Shown piece by piece: positions 23,701 to 38,700 of a stretch of 64,000 nt of DNA (its first letter is position 1; each line of letters begins with the position of its first letter). A program made the position numbers and the translations under genes. The notes beneath the pieces were generated by a model, which worked only from the letters and a program-made list of their open reading frames with translations, did no database searches and was not told the origin of the DNA. Origin of the DNA: Megamerina dolium (lineage: Eukaryota; Arthropoda; Insecta; Diptera; Megamerinidae); assembly GCA_963854835.1 (NCBI GenBank), contig OY978525.1, forward strand, positions 28,667,253-28,731,252, written 5' to 3'.

Positions 23701-26700
23701 AGAGACTGTTGGGCGCGCCTTGAAAATCTCACAAGAGGCTGCTGCACGCATGGAGGAGCTACAAATACAATTGTCCGTCCTACAACGACAATGCACATAT
23801 CGTGATCGTCCACTGTGTGATACATTACGAATACGTAGCTTTGAGGAGAACGGCATTATTGATGCATTAAAGACGGTACGTATGTACGTATGTTGCGTGT
23901 TAGAGTGTATATTCGTAGTGTGAATGTGTAAGAGCTTAATACATTTTATTCGATAAAGTTATGAAAGAAATGAAGAGCGAAAAAAAAATCATATAACTTG
24001 GTTTCTTTTTCCCTTCTGCTTCACATTTGCTTTTGCTTTCCTTTTTCTTCCTCTTAATATCACAATTTGTCAGCTACAAGAAGACCAAACAATCTATCGC
24101 ATGCGTTACTTGGGCGAAATTGAATTTGGTGCAACTGTCAAGAATTTGACATCGGAAGTTGGTGTGTCACGTTCCATCTTTAGCAATTTCCCGCAACAAG
24201 TTAAACACGACACAGCATATGAACGGAATTGTAAGTATGTATGAAGTATAAAGAAAAAGAGAAAAATAATTTATAAAAATCAAATAAAAATTTCGATGCT
24301 AAAGAAAATTTAATAATATCTATTTATTTTGAGGTGTGAAATTTTCTTAGATAGATAGATAAAGTTTGCCAATAGAAATAGATTAAAATTGATAGTTAAA
24401 CTTTCCAAATAAATCGAATCAATTTAAATACGTAAATGGTTGAGTTTAATTTTACATAGAAAAAAAAATAAGGAAAGTATTTTAAAAATGATTGTAGCTA
24501 ATGCAATGCGATAGTATTTAAATATCCCTGTCTTAGATAGTTCCAAACCAGAATCCGGAATCGTGAGATGCAGAGTTCGGTACTTACCACCACATATTCA
24601 TCTTTAAAACTCAAATCATCTTTATTATGAAAGTAAGATTTACAAATTGTTGTACCATCTCTGAAAAGAATGAAATTATATGAGATACTTAAATGAAATA
24701 TATTTTTAGATTCTTACGACAATTTGCTAGTGACTAACAAATTCTCTAATATTGGAGAAACTATAATCGAAGTTTACGTCTACCTATTTTTCCGGAGTTC
24801 AGTTCCAGAATCCGAATAGAACATCTTCTGGTTTCAGTGGATCGTTCATTGATACTTAAACTAAATAATTACTCTACTAAAGAGCTATCAATCAATGCAA
24901 CCAGTGTAGACAATCTATAATTAAATATCCTTCCCAAATATATGTACTTGCAAGCATTTCTGACAATATATGCCATTGGTAAACATATTTGAAAGAAATT
25001 TGATTTTGATTAAGCACATTAGCATATAAACACTATATTTACAATGACTTATATGCCATTGTACGTACTAGATTGTACTCGTATGCATAAATAATTTCAA
25101 TTATGTCTATTATTGAGATATTAACACTGTGCAATACTCTGCTTCCCTTCAAAAATTCACAGACACCCTGGAACAATTGCAAAATATACGTCATCGTACA
25201 ACGGCCAATGCTCAAATGTTAACAGCAACAATTACAGTGTTACTGGATCGCCTGCAAGGTACATGGAATGAGATACAGCCCACCTATAATAAAATACAAG
25301 ATTGGTCGAATATTTATTGGACAACTGGTTGGGTTGCAGCAATGATCATCATTTGGGTGCTACTCTTTATGCTAATGACCTATTGTTGTTTTCTATGCGA
25401 GGCAAATGTGAAAGCCGGTGTTGTACTCTTCATAGCCGTATTAATTATTTGTTTTGGTAGTTTCGCCATGACAATCTATGGTGTGTTCACATTGGCCGTT
25501 GGTGGTAATACGGAAATATTCCTTTGTCGTGCACTGTATGACAATAGCATTAATAATGGTGGTGTTGGTCATGTAGAAATGGGAACAGAATTCGATAAAT
25601 TGGGTAAGTTATTCGATAAGCCAGGTTATGTGTATGCAGATGAACCGCAGACAGGAATTATTGGCGAATTATTACGGCCGGCCGGTGTTAATCGTTCAAT
25701 TGTAAATGTTAGTTTGGCAACCGCATTAAGGTACGTATGTATTTCAGCAACTAAACTACATAACTAATGCTATCATATGAGTAGAATAGTTAGTATTTAT
25801 GTAGCATGTATATGATATAGTTAATTAATTTGCTTGCTTGTATGCCATACTGCCTGTTTACGTGCTTATTTGATTACTAAATCAATTCAAATAGGATTGC
25901 ATAAATTGATTATGACGATGACGATGATGGAGTTTATGATCATGATGGTGTTGGTGGTGATGATGATGATGTTAGTTGTGAGAGTGATGTTTTCTAAAAA
26001 AATACTATACTTCACTCTCCATCTCTCTCTCTCCTGCTGACTCACTCACTTACTGCTCTATTACATAAGTGCTCAGTAGTAATATGTACCTAAAAATTAC
26101 CGATAAGTAATACAGTTACGTATACTTAATAACCAATTAGTATGATGTTGTACGAGCTCCTTTTATTCACCTACCAAATCGTCAACAAATATGCCTGAAT
26201 TGCACAGTATGAAATTTTAAAAAATATAAAACAATTTATAAAACCTATTTTTAAATTAATCTATAAAAGATGAACACTTGAAAATCTCTAACCTCTGTTT
26301 GGTATTGACTTGCTACTTTTCTCCTGAAGGCAGCTTGTAGTGATGCCGGGCTTGCAACCCAGTTGAATTTTTTACTAAGATTTTGAACGTGAACATCATC
26401 ACATTTTCCCAGCTAAGCAGTAAAACCATTTTCAGGCATTTTAATGAATGTGAAGGTCATACATAAAATGACTATTGCGATGACTTTTGTGATGACCTTT
26501 AGCCATCGCATGAACATCTCACCTTGTCGATATAAAGATCTGTTAGTTATATTGAATTCGGCTTACAAGAACACTCTGGAAACCACTTTTGCCAATGTTT
26601 TGCCAATAGAGAAAAACCTTCTAGACGAGAAGTCTTATGGTCCAGACAGCTCTCTATCGAGTACACATTTTTTCTTCTCGCCACAAAAATCTATTGGTCT

Positions 26701-29700
26701 TATTAAATTCAACATGCAAGACGTCCCAGTCTATTTCAATATGCGGTTCTTAAAATAAAGGGTGTTTTTTTAGAGTGAAGAAGTTCCCGATAGGGATAAA
26801 ACAGTATAACAGTTACTAAATCGGGTAACCCAAAAAAAATCGTGGTTCACTCATCCAAATTCAATAATCGCTCCAGCCATTTTATGGCCGTCATAATTTT
26901 TTTTATTTTTGACTCAATGAGTATGTGAACAAGCAAAATTGTCGGATTTGGAGTGAAGACAATCCACAAGAAATCCTTCAAACATCATTATATCAACAAA
27001 AACTAACTGTTTATTGCTGTTTACGTGCTGGTGGAATCATTAGTCCATATTTCGTTAAAAATCCGACAGGCAACCACGTAACCGTGAATGGCGATAGCTG
27101 CAAACCCATGATAACTAACTATCTGATTCTCCAATTGCGTGATATGAATGTGGAAAAGATGTGGTTCCAGCAAAACGGCGCTACATGCCGTACATCGAAC
27201 ATAACAATCGATGTATTGAAGCATTTGCCAACAACATAATCTCTCGAAATGGATATGTGAACTATCCTGGAAAATCTTGCGATTTAACGCCTCTGCTGGA
27301 CTATGTTTTGTGTTTATATGTGAAAGGGCTAATTTATGGTGATAAAAGCTTGGGATGAATTACAATCCTATATTAAGCGAAATATTGCCGAAATTATGTT
27401 CCAATTGCTTGAAAATATAACCGAAAATTACGTTTTCCGATTACGATCAGCCGCGGTGGCCATATACCCGAAATTATATTGAAATACTAATTGCCGAAAA
27501 TAAAACCAACTTTTAGTTCAAATATTACAATTTGTATTTAAAAAAGACACCCGTTAGATAGTTAAAGAAAGATATATACAATTGATCTAATTTGTTGAAC
27601 CAATCTATAAATATTAAATATTATGCAAAATATATATTATGCAAAAAGCAACAAGTCAATACCAAGCAACCCATTAAATCCCATATTTAAAATTAGAAAT
27701 TTAGAAAATTATTAATTCCTTAATTTCACACTCTAAAATTATGATTTTTTAAATGTTCGGACTTCATAATACCAATATTCCATATGTTGGAATATGATGT
27801 CCAACTGTTCTACAGAAATCGACTATGTTCTCCTTATGTTTCATTATTTCCCTTTATCTTCTGATGCCTTAATCCGAAGTGTCCCCATTTTGGAAGTGGT
27901 CGTACAACCTATGCCTATATTTTAATTTAATCTTCCACCTATACAAATACGGTACAAGTTTATCAAAATATTGAAGCGTATTAGATTTAGACCTATCCAG
28001 CCACCCACTTTAATCGATCTACAAATATTTATTTATTTAACACTGCATTTAAAAATCCCTATTCTAATTTAAGAAAATTACAGCTCACTTTTATCAAGCA
28101 CTTTTAATTTATTCTGATCAATTACAATAAAAAATTATTAATACCAAACGGTAGTTTTTTTAACCTCTTTTTATATTCTTTAACCTTACGCTGAAACAAA
28201 AATTAATTAAGAAGTTAAGATTATCAATTATTAAATATTATCAGGAAGCCTCACTCCATAATTATATTTTTGAAATACACTATCCTTTTTTTAAGGAAAT
28301 TAGAAACACCAACTTTCATTTTTTTTTATTCTAAACACTAGCTTGCTTAAAGGAATTCCCCACCAGGCAGTATCTAAGTATATTTTGTTTTAATTTAAAC
28401 CCATCCTTATTCTAAGACTGCATATACAACCCCTCTATTTAAAATAAAATATGTTTTGGCATATTTCAATATAAAGTAAATCTCAAACCCAAACAAAAAG
28501 AAACTACACTCACTAATTCAATCGAAATTAAACAGAGGTTGTGAACAAAATCAAGCATCGTACAATGTCTTCCAATTGGATGCATTTGTTAATACAACAC
28601 AAATTGCCGATTTAAAACAATTCCCCAAAGTGACAACAGCCATCGATGCAATTACTGTATCGGAACGTACAATGCTCTCGTTGACGCAAACAATACAAAA
28701 TGTATTAGAGAATATGCTGCATACATCATCATTCAATCTGAGCACCTATCGTCAGAGTATTGGTGCACCAACGCCTGAAAAGGATTTAGCTACATTTATT
28801 GATCAAATGCAACGTGTGGCATTACAAGTAAGTTGTATATGATATAAGAAAAAGGAAGTAAAAAGAAGATACGAAGAAAAAAATGCAATCATATAAGCAA
28901 AAAAATAGAAGATGAGTTTATGCACTTAGAGCTACATATATATGTATTCTGAATTGCCTAAAAAATAGTATTTACAAGGCAAACAATTTGCAAGAGTTAG
29001 AGGACTTGTAGAAAAATATTCAGAGACATTATAGTATAAGATTGTTTTTACGAATTATTCATATAGTTATAAAAGAAAAACACACATTTAAATCTCTCTA
29101 AATTCAGGAGTGTTAAATGAACATTAGTTTATTAGTTTATTTTGTTCAAAATAGTCTCCAAAATAGTCTCCAGAAAACCAGTTTTAGCAATTATCATTAA
29201 TAATCTCTATTATAGCAAATAAACTATAAATATAAAAAAGTTCGTGCGGATTTGATAACAGATGTCGGTACTAGTTTATTATTCCATAGTTTCTTCTGGC
29301 AACACCGTCATTTAGAAGTGGATATTTTGATTTGGAAGACGAAGAACATAAACCCCGCCACCAAATTTTAAGGATGAACTCGCAAAAACACTTGGAGTCA
29401 CTCAGCCAACCATTTGCCATCGTTTAATCGCAATGGAAATGTTTGGAAAGGTATAAAATTGGATCCCGTATGAACTGAAGCCAAGATACGTCGAACGCCG
29501 TTTTTCAGGTGAGAACAGCTGCTCCAATGGCGAAAACGAACATGATTTTTGCGTTGAATTGTGACTGGCGATGAAAAGTGGCGAGAAGATCATGCTGTGC
29601 ATTTGGTAGGACCAGCTGGATGTGGTGTAATATGAGCTGTTGAAATCGGGTCGGATTATCACAGGGGACCTGCACCGATGACAATTGATGCATTTGAGAA

Positions 29701-32700
29701 AAACGGCCGAAATATGCCGATAGGCACTAAAAAGATATTTTGCAACATGATAATACTCCGCCACATGTTACGGCACCCGTTAAAACATACTTAGAAACGC
29801 TCAAATGGGAAGTCTTACCCCATCTGTCGTATAGCCCAATGTTCCTTTTGATTACCATTTGTTCCGATCGATGCCACACTGCCTGGAAGAACGGCGCTTC
29901 CATTCTTACGAAAAAGCCCCAATGGGGTCGATTTATGAATTGTCTCAAAACATGTAGACTTCTTCCGACGCGGAATCCGTATGCAGCCAGAAAGATGGGA
30001 AAAAGTAGTAGCTAGTGACGGACAATTCTTTACAACAAAATTTCAATTTTCGAAAATAAACCGCATGAACTTATTTATACTCTCAAATATTATACCATAA
30101 TATACATATGATAGTAACTCATCGTTTTATTCGGAATTGCATAATCCTTCAAAATATTGGTATAAACCATTACCATGCTTCACAAATTGTTACAAAAAAT
30201 TGTTATTAAAATAGTTAAAATTAGAAAAGAATTGTTAATAAAGATGATCTGGTAAAATGGTCAAAATATTTTCATCCAATCGAACAAATAGAATATAGGT
30301 CTATTTTTCTTCATTCCAAAATCCTAAAGTAAATCAGGAATCGAGTGGAAAATCATAATTGTTAAATGAATACAACTCCAGAGACATAATAGCATATATT
30401 CTTGATCTGCGTCACCTACATAATCGATTTAGAGATGCCCATCCGAGATTGATCATCTCTCTGTACATATGTATGTCCAATAATTGTATTGATATTTATT
30501 GAATGGAAGCTGAGTAAGAAATTGAGACTATTTACATTTGCATCATGCAAATCATTCAATATCATGTACTTAGTATTAGTATTTTCGGTATTTCGAAATG
30601 ACATTTTCATTAGAAATAAACGTCAAACAAAATGATATATTTACGTATTTGTATGCATGTGCAATTACCATAAATAAGTATCTTCATCTAATATGTAGCA
30701 CAAATATAGTAATATACAACAATACCAATCTAAGTAATATGAATTGTAAAACCAGAAATTACAATTGTATTACACATTCTCGTACAAAGAAATGAGTATA
30801 GCACTTGTAAACTGTTCAATATGCTCAATTGGAATAAGAGTATTTCTCAATAATCTCGTCCCCACCCACTCACAAAAAATATGTTCAACTATAGAGTGAA
30901 GTATGAATTTATGTGTATATATTTTTCCAATTCTTATTATTCACCATCTCATCCTCATCGTTTATATTTCTTTTTCCACATACACACACATACATATGCA
31001 TACGTATGGTACAAAACACCAATTGCCGATTGCATACTGTAATCCTACAAACAATCATACACACACACTCTATAGATACAGGACGTTGCAACTTCCTCAC
31101 GTATGACAACACTTGGTAGTCGTTCGAAACGTTTGCAAGCATCCATATTGCAACCATTGGAGCAGTTACAAAATGAAATACTCTATCATTTGACAGCGTT
31201 AGAATTGCAGAGAGACCCCTGGGCGAAACAAGTCAATCAGACATTGAACCATTTGCGTAACATACAGGATTACTTGGAGAAGACAGCCGGCGAAATTTGC
31301 CACAATCAGACACGCATCTATACGGAGAGGTTAGTATATTGTATATTGTGCTACATATATGTATATAATAGGATATTTATAAACAGTGAGTTCATATATG
31401 TATATATTTAGTACCTCTGTATGCAAGTAACATATCTACATACATTTTGCTTTCGGGAATATTCACCATATATGTATGTACATATATTTGTTGTTGATAA
31501 CACAATTCGTGATTGTCACTTCTTGTCTGTTCAGTATTGTTGTTATATTGTTATGTATATATAGAAATGTACATATTGAGTTATTATTGTTGTTGTTATT
31601 TTGTTATTACATTGTATTTACATTAAAACTGTCCCAAAAATCAGTTTTTGGTACTTTTAATGTATAACTATTTTCCTATGCGATGAAAGCTTTTCTGAAA
31701 GCTCTGTGTAAACCAAAAATATTGGTTAACAATTTTGTAACCCAATTCAGTATAGATTTGTAATTTTTTAAAAGCCTTCGGATTTGATTTAAAAAAAAAC
31801 ACATATAATTTAGAAAAATGTATGAAATCTTTATTTGAGTCGATAGAACCATCTATATAATTCAATGTTTAAAGATGATTTCATGTAAATTTTGACCGCG
31901 GCTGCGCCTCAAATGGTTCATACGCTGGATCCAATTTTGGCCTACTCTCTCCAACATATCGGCATAAAATCCAACATATCGGAAATAAACTGTTCACCGA
32001 ACTCGCCTCTCAATTGGGCCAATTGTTTCGCGTACTGTGTGGCATGTGGCACCTAATTGTTGAAGCCACATGTCAGCCAAGTTCAGTTCTTCCATTTTGG
32101 GCCAAACAAAGATTGTAATCATCGGAGGCCCAATTGCTGCGAACGGCGCCGAATCGATAATTCACGGTCATCAACAACACTGGCGGATACAGCTGCGATA
32201 TTTGTCTCTGTCCGCACTCTACGTATGCGTTTAATGTATGCGTTTAATGGTGGTTTAATGTCCAATAATGTAAATTTGGTACGAAATTTAGTCACAAGAT
32301 TCTGAATAGCCGCCTCAGGAGGTCGTCCAAACTGACCATAAAATGGAAGAAGTGCACCATGCAATGAATTTTGAATTCATGAAGCATGAATTTTGAATTC
32401 AATTCAATAATGTTTGACAGTTACATGATACACGAAAACAGCTGAGCTCTCAAAAAAAGTGTTGCCAAAAAGGAAGTTGCTAAAAAAATCACCCTGTAAA
32501 TTTTTAAACTTAATGTTCTGAGTTCTATAAGAAAACATTTTGTTCAAATTTTAATTAAGAGATAAAAATCGTAGACTTTTTTTCAACTTAACCTAATAGC
32601 TTTTTGCAAAAAAGGGAAAAATATAAAAAAAACAATTGTTTCTAACCCTGCTCACTACTCAACTGAAAGTAAAATTGTAAAATCTCATATTCTAAATTCT

Positions 32701-35700
32701 GTAAAAAAAGAATTTTGATAAATAATTTCTTTACATGAAAACAGTTTTTTTGCACCTTTTCTCAAAAGCTCTTTGTAAAAAGGACTTGTAAATCTAAAAT
32801 AATGACAAAGATTTTGGCAAGTCCAGTTCAGTATACATCTCAATACAAAAAATTGTAATTCGGATATTCCTAGTTCTATAAAATAATATTATACCCTCCA
32901 TAATGTAATATGCAAGGTGTATTCATTTCGGTCAGATGTTTGTAACCACTTGAAGGAATCGCCGGAGATATAGAAAAGTATATATATTCGTGATCAGCGT
33001 CGCTTAAATTTTCGATTTAACGATGTCCGTCCGTCCGTCTGTCCATCACCTGGCTGGTTCGCACGATAACTTGAGCAAATATTGAGCTATTTTGGCATAA
33101 GTAACCTATGATCTAAGAGTACGGAGGGGATTGATATTGGGCATGATCGATCAATAGCCACGCCCACACCAAGCATTCAAAGCGATTAACCCCGGAATTT
33201 TCAAAATCTTTAATTTGCTATAACTCACTTAATATACCATCTGGGACAACAATATTTGGCACATAGCGTTACAATATGCCGCTACATAACCTTGGCAGAA
33301 ATGAGCGACCCACGCCTACTTTTTATAGTAGCTCCCATACAAAGTGTCTGTACTTCTTTTAATTGAAACAGCTGTAACTTCTGCAATCCTCCCGGTAGAA
33401 TAATCATAATTGACACTTAGATTAATATGGTAGTCGGAAATAAAATGGCATATATTGAGGCTCCCATACAAAGTCGAGGAAATTAAACAAAACCTCTTAA
33501 GCCCCATAACTTATAAACTATTTAGCGTAGGAAAACCAAATTTAAGGTGTGCATTAATATTGCAAAATCAATTAGATTTACAAGAAAGAGGTAAGCCACG
33601 CCCACTTTTTATATAGCTCACATACTATGCCTCATAACTTATAAATTACTTCGTCAAAGTCAACCATATTTCGGGTGTTCGGATTAGTATTATATGCAAA
33701 AATTGTTTTTCGAAAAACTGGTGAGCCACGTCTACTTCTTAATGTAGCTCCCATACAAAGTAGTGAAAATAAAAGAAACATATGGATATTCGATCAAATT
33801 TTTTATATATATCCACATATGCAGGGTATAATTTGGTCGACCCAACCGACTGTAAGGTCATTTTATTATTTCCATTTCAACCTTGAGAATCTTCTTCTTG
33901 TTAACAACAACTATGTTTTTAAATTTTCTCAAAAGAAAATTGTTCACTAACCTAATCTCCGGTAAAATTACTTGCTCTAAGTTCTATATTCCACAAAACT
34001 TTTTTTTTAATTTTTTCGCTCGCAGCAGCTCAAAACTCAAATTTCATATTTTCAGCATATCGCTCTCGAAGAACCCAAAACCCAAAAAAAAAATCATAAT
34101 CGCAAATTTTTAACAGGTCTAATTCACACAGATGATGGTGGTTACAACCTATAATTTCAAGTTGTAAGTAACTTTCAGTTGAGTATTCATCCTCCTGCTA
34201 ACTGTTGTCGGTATGTATGCAAGCGATTACATACATACATCATACATTTATGTGTTATCAGATAATTGGAACTTGTTATCCTTTTTGTTTGTGTTATGCT
34301 TCGATTACTTAAATCGTCTATTCGGGGAAACATTTTAAATCTTTTTGTATATTGTTGTTACAAATTGAGTGAAATATACATTCAAAAATCTCCTTACAGT
34401 CGGCTGGGGCCGACCAAATTATACCCTGCATATGTAGACATATATATATAAAAAGTTTGCTCGTATATCCATCCTTTTCTTCCACTACTTTGTATAGGAC
34501 CTACATTAAGAAGCAGGCGTACCTCACCAATTTTGGAGGATCAATTCCTGCCTATAATACTAAACTACATAGGTTGCAATGGGTTGACCTAGGCGTATTA
34601 ATTAGTAAGTTATGGGTGTTTTAATGTTTAAGATAAATCCGAGACTTTATACGGAAGATATATAAAAAGTGGGCGTGACGTATCTCTTTCTGGTATATCT
34701 AATTAATTTTTCAATATCAATCCACACCTTAAATTTGGTTGTCTTACGCTAAATGGTTTGTAAGTTATGGAGCTTAAAAGTTTTAGTTTAATTCCCTCGA
34801 CTTTGTATGGGAGACCTATGAAGGAGTGGGCATGGCACACTGATTTTCTGCCAGATTATTTCCGACTACGATATTAATCTAAGTGTCAATTATGGTTATT
34901 TTAGGCAGGAGATTGACGAAGTTACAGCTGTTTAAATTTAAAAGAATTTCAGTCATTTTGCATGGGGGCTGCAATGAACAGTGGGCATGGCGCTCCCATT
35001 TCCTATGAGCCTAGTTGCTCGTACAATAGTTATCCATACCTTAAATTTGGTTGTCCTACGCTAAATGGTTTGTAAGTTATGGAGCTTAAAAGTTTTAGTT
35101 TAATTACCTCGACTTTGTATGGGAGACCTATGAAGGAGTGGGCGTGGCACACTGATTTTCTGCCAGATTATTTCCGACTATGATATTAATTTAAGTGTCA
35201 ATTATGGTTATTCTAGACAGAAGATTGCCGAAGTTACAGCTGTTTCAATTTAAAATTTGTATGGGGGCTACGATAAACAATGGGCGTGGTGCGCCCATTT
35301 CCTGTGAGCCCAATTGCTCGTACAATACTAATCCATACCTTAAATCTCGTTGTCCTAGGCTAAATGGTTTGTAAGTTATGGAGCTTAAAATTTTTAGTTT
35401 AATTCCCTTGACTTGGTATGGGAGACTCATGAAGGAGTGGGCGTGGCACACTGATTTTCTGCCAGATTTTTGCCGACTACGATATTAATTTAAGTGTCAA
35501 TTATGGTTATTCTAGACATAAGATTGCCGAAGTTACAGCTGTTTTAATTTAAAATTTGTATGGGGGCTACGATAAACAGTGGGCGTGGTGCGCCCATTTT
35601 CTGTGAGCCTAGTTGCTCGTACAATACTAATCCACACCTTAAATCTCGTTATTCTACGCTGAATAGTTTGCAAGTTATAACCGGTAACATTTTTTTTATT

Positions 35701-38700
35701 TTCCGCAACTTTGTATGGGAGACCCAAAAAGCAGTGGGCGTGGCACACTGATTTTCTGCCTTATTATTTCCGACTACCATGTTAATCTCAGTGTCAATTA
35801 TGGTTATTCTGGACAGAAGATTTTAGAAGTTACAGCTGTTTCAATTTAAAAGAAGTACAGACACTTTGTATGAGAGCTACGCTAAAAAGTAGGCGTGGCT
35901 CAACCACTTTTGGCGAGGTTATATAGTAGTATAATTTAAGTCTATGTGCCAAATATTGTTGTCCCAAGTTGTATATTATGTGAGTTATAGCAAGTTAAAG
36001 ATTTTGAAAATTTCGAGGCTAGTCGCTTTGAATGCTTGGTGTGGGCGTGGTTATTGACCGATCATGCCCAATATCAATCCCCTCCGTACCCTTGGATCAT
36101 AGATTACTTGTGCCAAATTTCATCGAAATAGCTCAATATTTACTCAAGTTATCGTGCGAACCAGCCAGGTGACAGACAGACGGACGGACGGACGGACATC
36201 GTTAAATCGAAAATTTAATCGACGCTGATCACGAATATATATCTATGTCTATATCTCCGGAGATTCCTTCAAGTGGACACAACATCTGACCGAAATGAAT
36301 ATACCATGCATATTGCATTATGCAGGGTATAAAAATGTAACGATAAGTACAATATTTGTGTTTAGTTTAAGGTTAAGATTTTTAAATGTAGATTTTAAAA
36401 AAATGTGACAAATTATTCTCATATGTCAGGTCGAATTTAAAAGAAATCACTCATTTATGAATATCGCCGTACTTCGGTCATTTTTGGGCCGCTCGCACCG
36501 TTGTATACTAAAACTCAGTTCGGTTTTACTTTACCTCATCACAGCTCACTTATGTCAACATAAATTATACAGAAATTTGTCAATATTCGGATATTGAAAA
36601 ATATTATAAACATCACTAGAAGACATCTATAAATCTATTCAGCACACAATAATTCCTTGCATTTGCATCAAAGACTATATTTTTCAGACATCTCTTTTCA
36701 ATAATTCCATATAAAACCAAAGCCTTAATCTATTCTTCATTGCAATAAAGGTGAAATAATAGTTTACGTATTCCCATATACCTCCATCCATCGGTACTGA
36801 TATATTTGTTCGCAACGGGAAAATAATCTGCAAAATGAATATGAAGAACATCAATGTCTTGGAAGCGGCCCTAAAACAGCGAAAAAAAGAAACAATTTCT
36901 CATTACTTTCCATATATTTTCTATCGTGAGTCACATTGTATTGTAAAAATGTTCTTCTATCCAACATCTAGGTAATAATTCCTTTTGCTCGAATCCACAC
37001 AGCACAACTCTTCTGGCAAACCATAAACATACCCGTCTTTAACCTCACAGCAACAATGGAAATAATAACATATTATCTCGACTTGTTTTTTCATTAATTT
37101 CCTTTTTTTTCATTAAATATAGATTAAAAACCTATTTGACAAGCAGTAAAGCAACAATGTCTTCCCAACTGGGTGAAACTACAGCCAAATGTCGTCCATT
37201 CTTTGATATCTTCGATGCGAATCGTATATTTCTATGTCGTAATATTGTCGATTTTATAAATGCTTTATGGTTTTTCACCTTTCTCACTCTGATACTATGG
37301 TCCATTGCAACGCCAGTCGGTCTAAATATGATTAATATTCAGCGCGATATGAATGCATTACGAAAAGCACAATCCCGAGCAGCTGAACGTTCTGATAGTC
37401 GTAGTCGACGACGTGAACGTCAACCGAGTGCCCCGAGAGAACGTAGTACAAGCAGTGCTGTAAGACAAAGACCACCACCATTGTAAGTCAATTGTTTGGG
37501 GTTAGAGGCAAAAAATTATTCACATATTTTTCTTTTGCAAATGCAGAAGACGAACAGCAACTGAGGAAACATTGGATATTGCTCAAGATGAATCACCACC
37601 AAGACGTGAACATGATCGTGATCCACGTAGTCATGAACGTGAAGTGAGCAGATCACGTGAAATAACTGCCCCTAGCACACCAGCGCATAATAGACCACAA
37701 TAGTAAGTCGGATGGGGATTTGTGAAAATGTTCTTCTAAATGATTTTCTTATTAAAGCCATCGTTCCGATGATGATAATTGGGGATCATCTGGTGCAAGT
37801 CGCGGTACATCAAATGAACGTGAACCAAGCCAATCAAGACAAGTGCAACAGAGACAGCAGCAGCAGCCAAGACAACAACAACAACAACCACAACGGGGTA
37901 AACAGAAACCACCTTTGTAAGTAATAGTCGCTCGTTGTTTAGAAACAATCCTTAATCATTTCATATCATATCTCCATTTACAATTTTTAGACGTAAGCAA
38001 GGCACGGAAGAGTTCGATTTAGATAACGATGACAATTGGGCATCGAACGAACCAACACAAGGTGCACGTGCAACGGGCACAGATCGTAATAGAAATAAAA
38101 TGTAAGAACAAAAGAGAATAATAGAAACTGAATAAAAACATTCTTAATCTTCCAAATCTAAGACGACAGACGGATCGAGACGAACGTGTTACTCGGCGTT
38201 CGATGACACCAGTTTTACAAACACCACCAAATGCAACACCGGCCGAACCGAAGGCACGAACACCAACACGTTTACGAAATCGAGTCTCTTTAACGACCCG
38301 AGCTGTTGCAAATATTGTCAAAACTAAAAATACTCGTAATGCAAAACTGTACGTTCCTAATAGATTTGGAGAATTTGAAGAATTCGATTTTAAAATGCAA
38401 AATTCGAAAGAGCCTCATTTTCTAAAATTAATTTTTCTCAAGAGGATTGAAAAACTAATATTTCTTTCGGAACATTTCATATTTTTTATTTCTAAAAAGT
38501 TACAGTTTTCGAAAATGAGCTCTTTGTAACAATATCTATATTTTGAGTTCTATCTTTTTAATTTTGATTCTACATTAGGCAACGAAGAGGTACTGAAGAT
38601 TTTGAGTTGGATGATGATGAAATTTATGGTCATACGGGTGTTAATAGTGCTGCCGTTGCTGCGTAAGTGCATATAAAAGCTCTTCGACCTACCTTTTTTT

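Noticed and set aside
25834..26040. Met/Val-rich 68-residue frame
   Set aside because: Derived from a GATGAT-type microsatellite in prominin intron 8.
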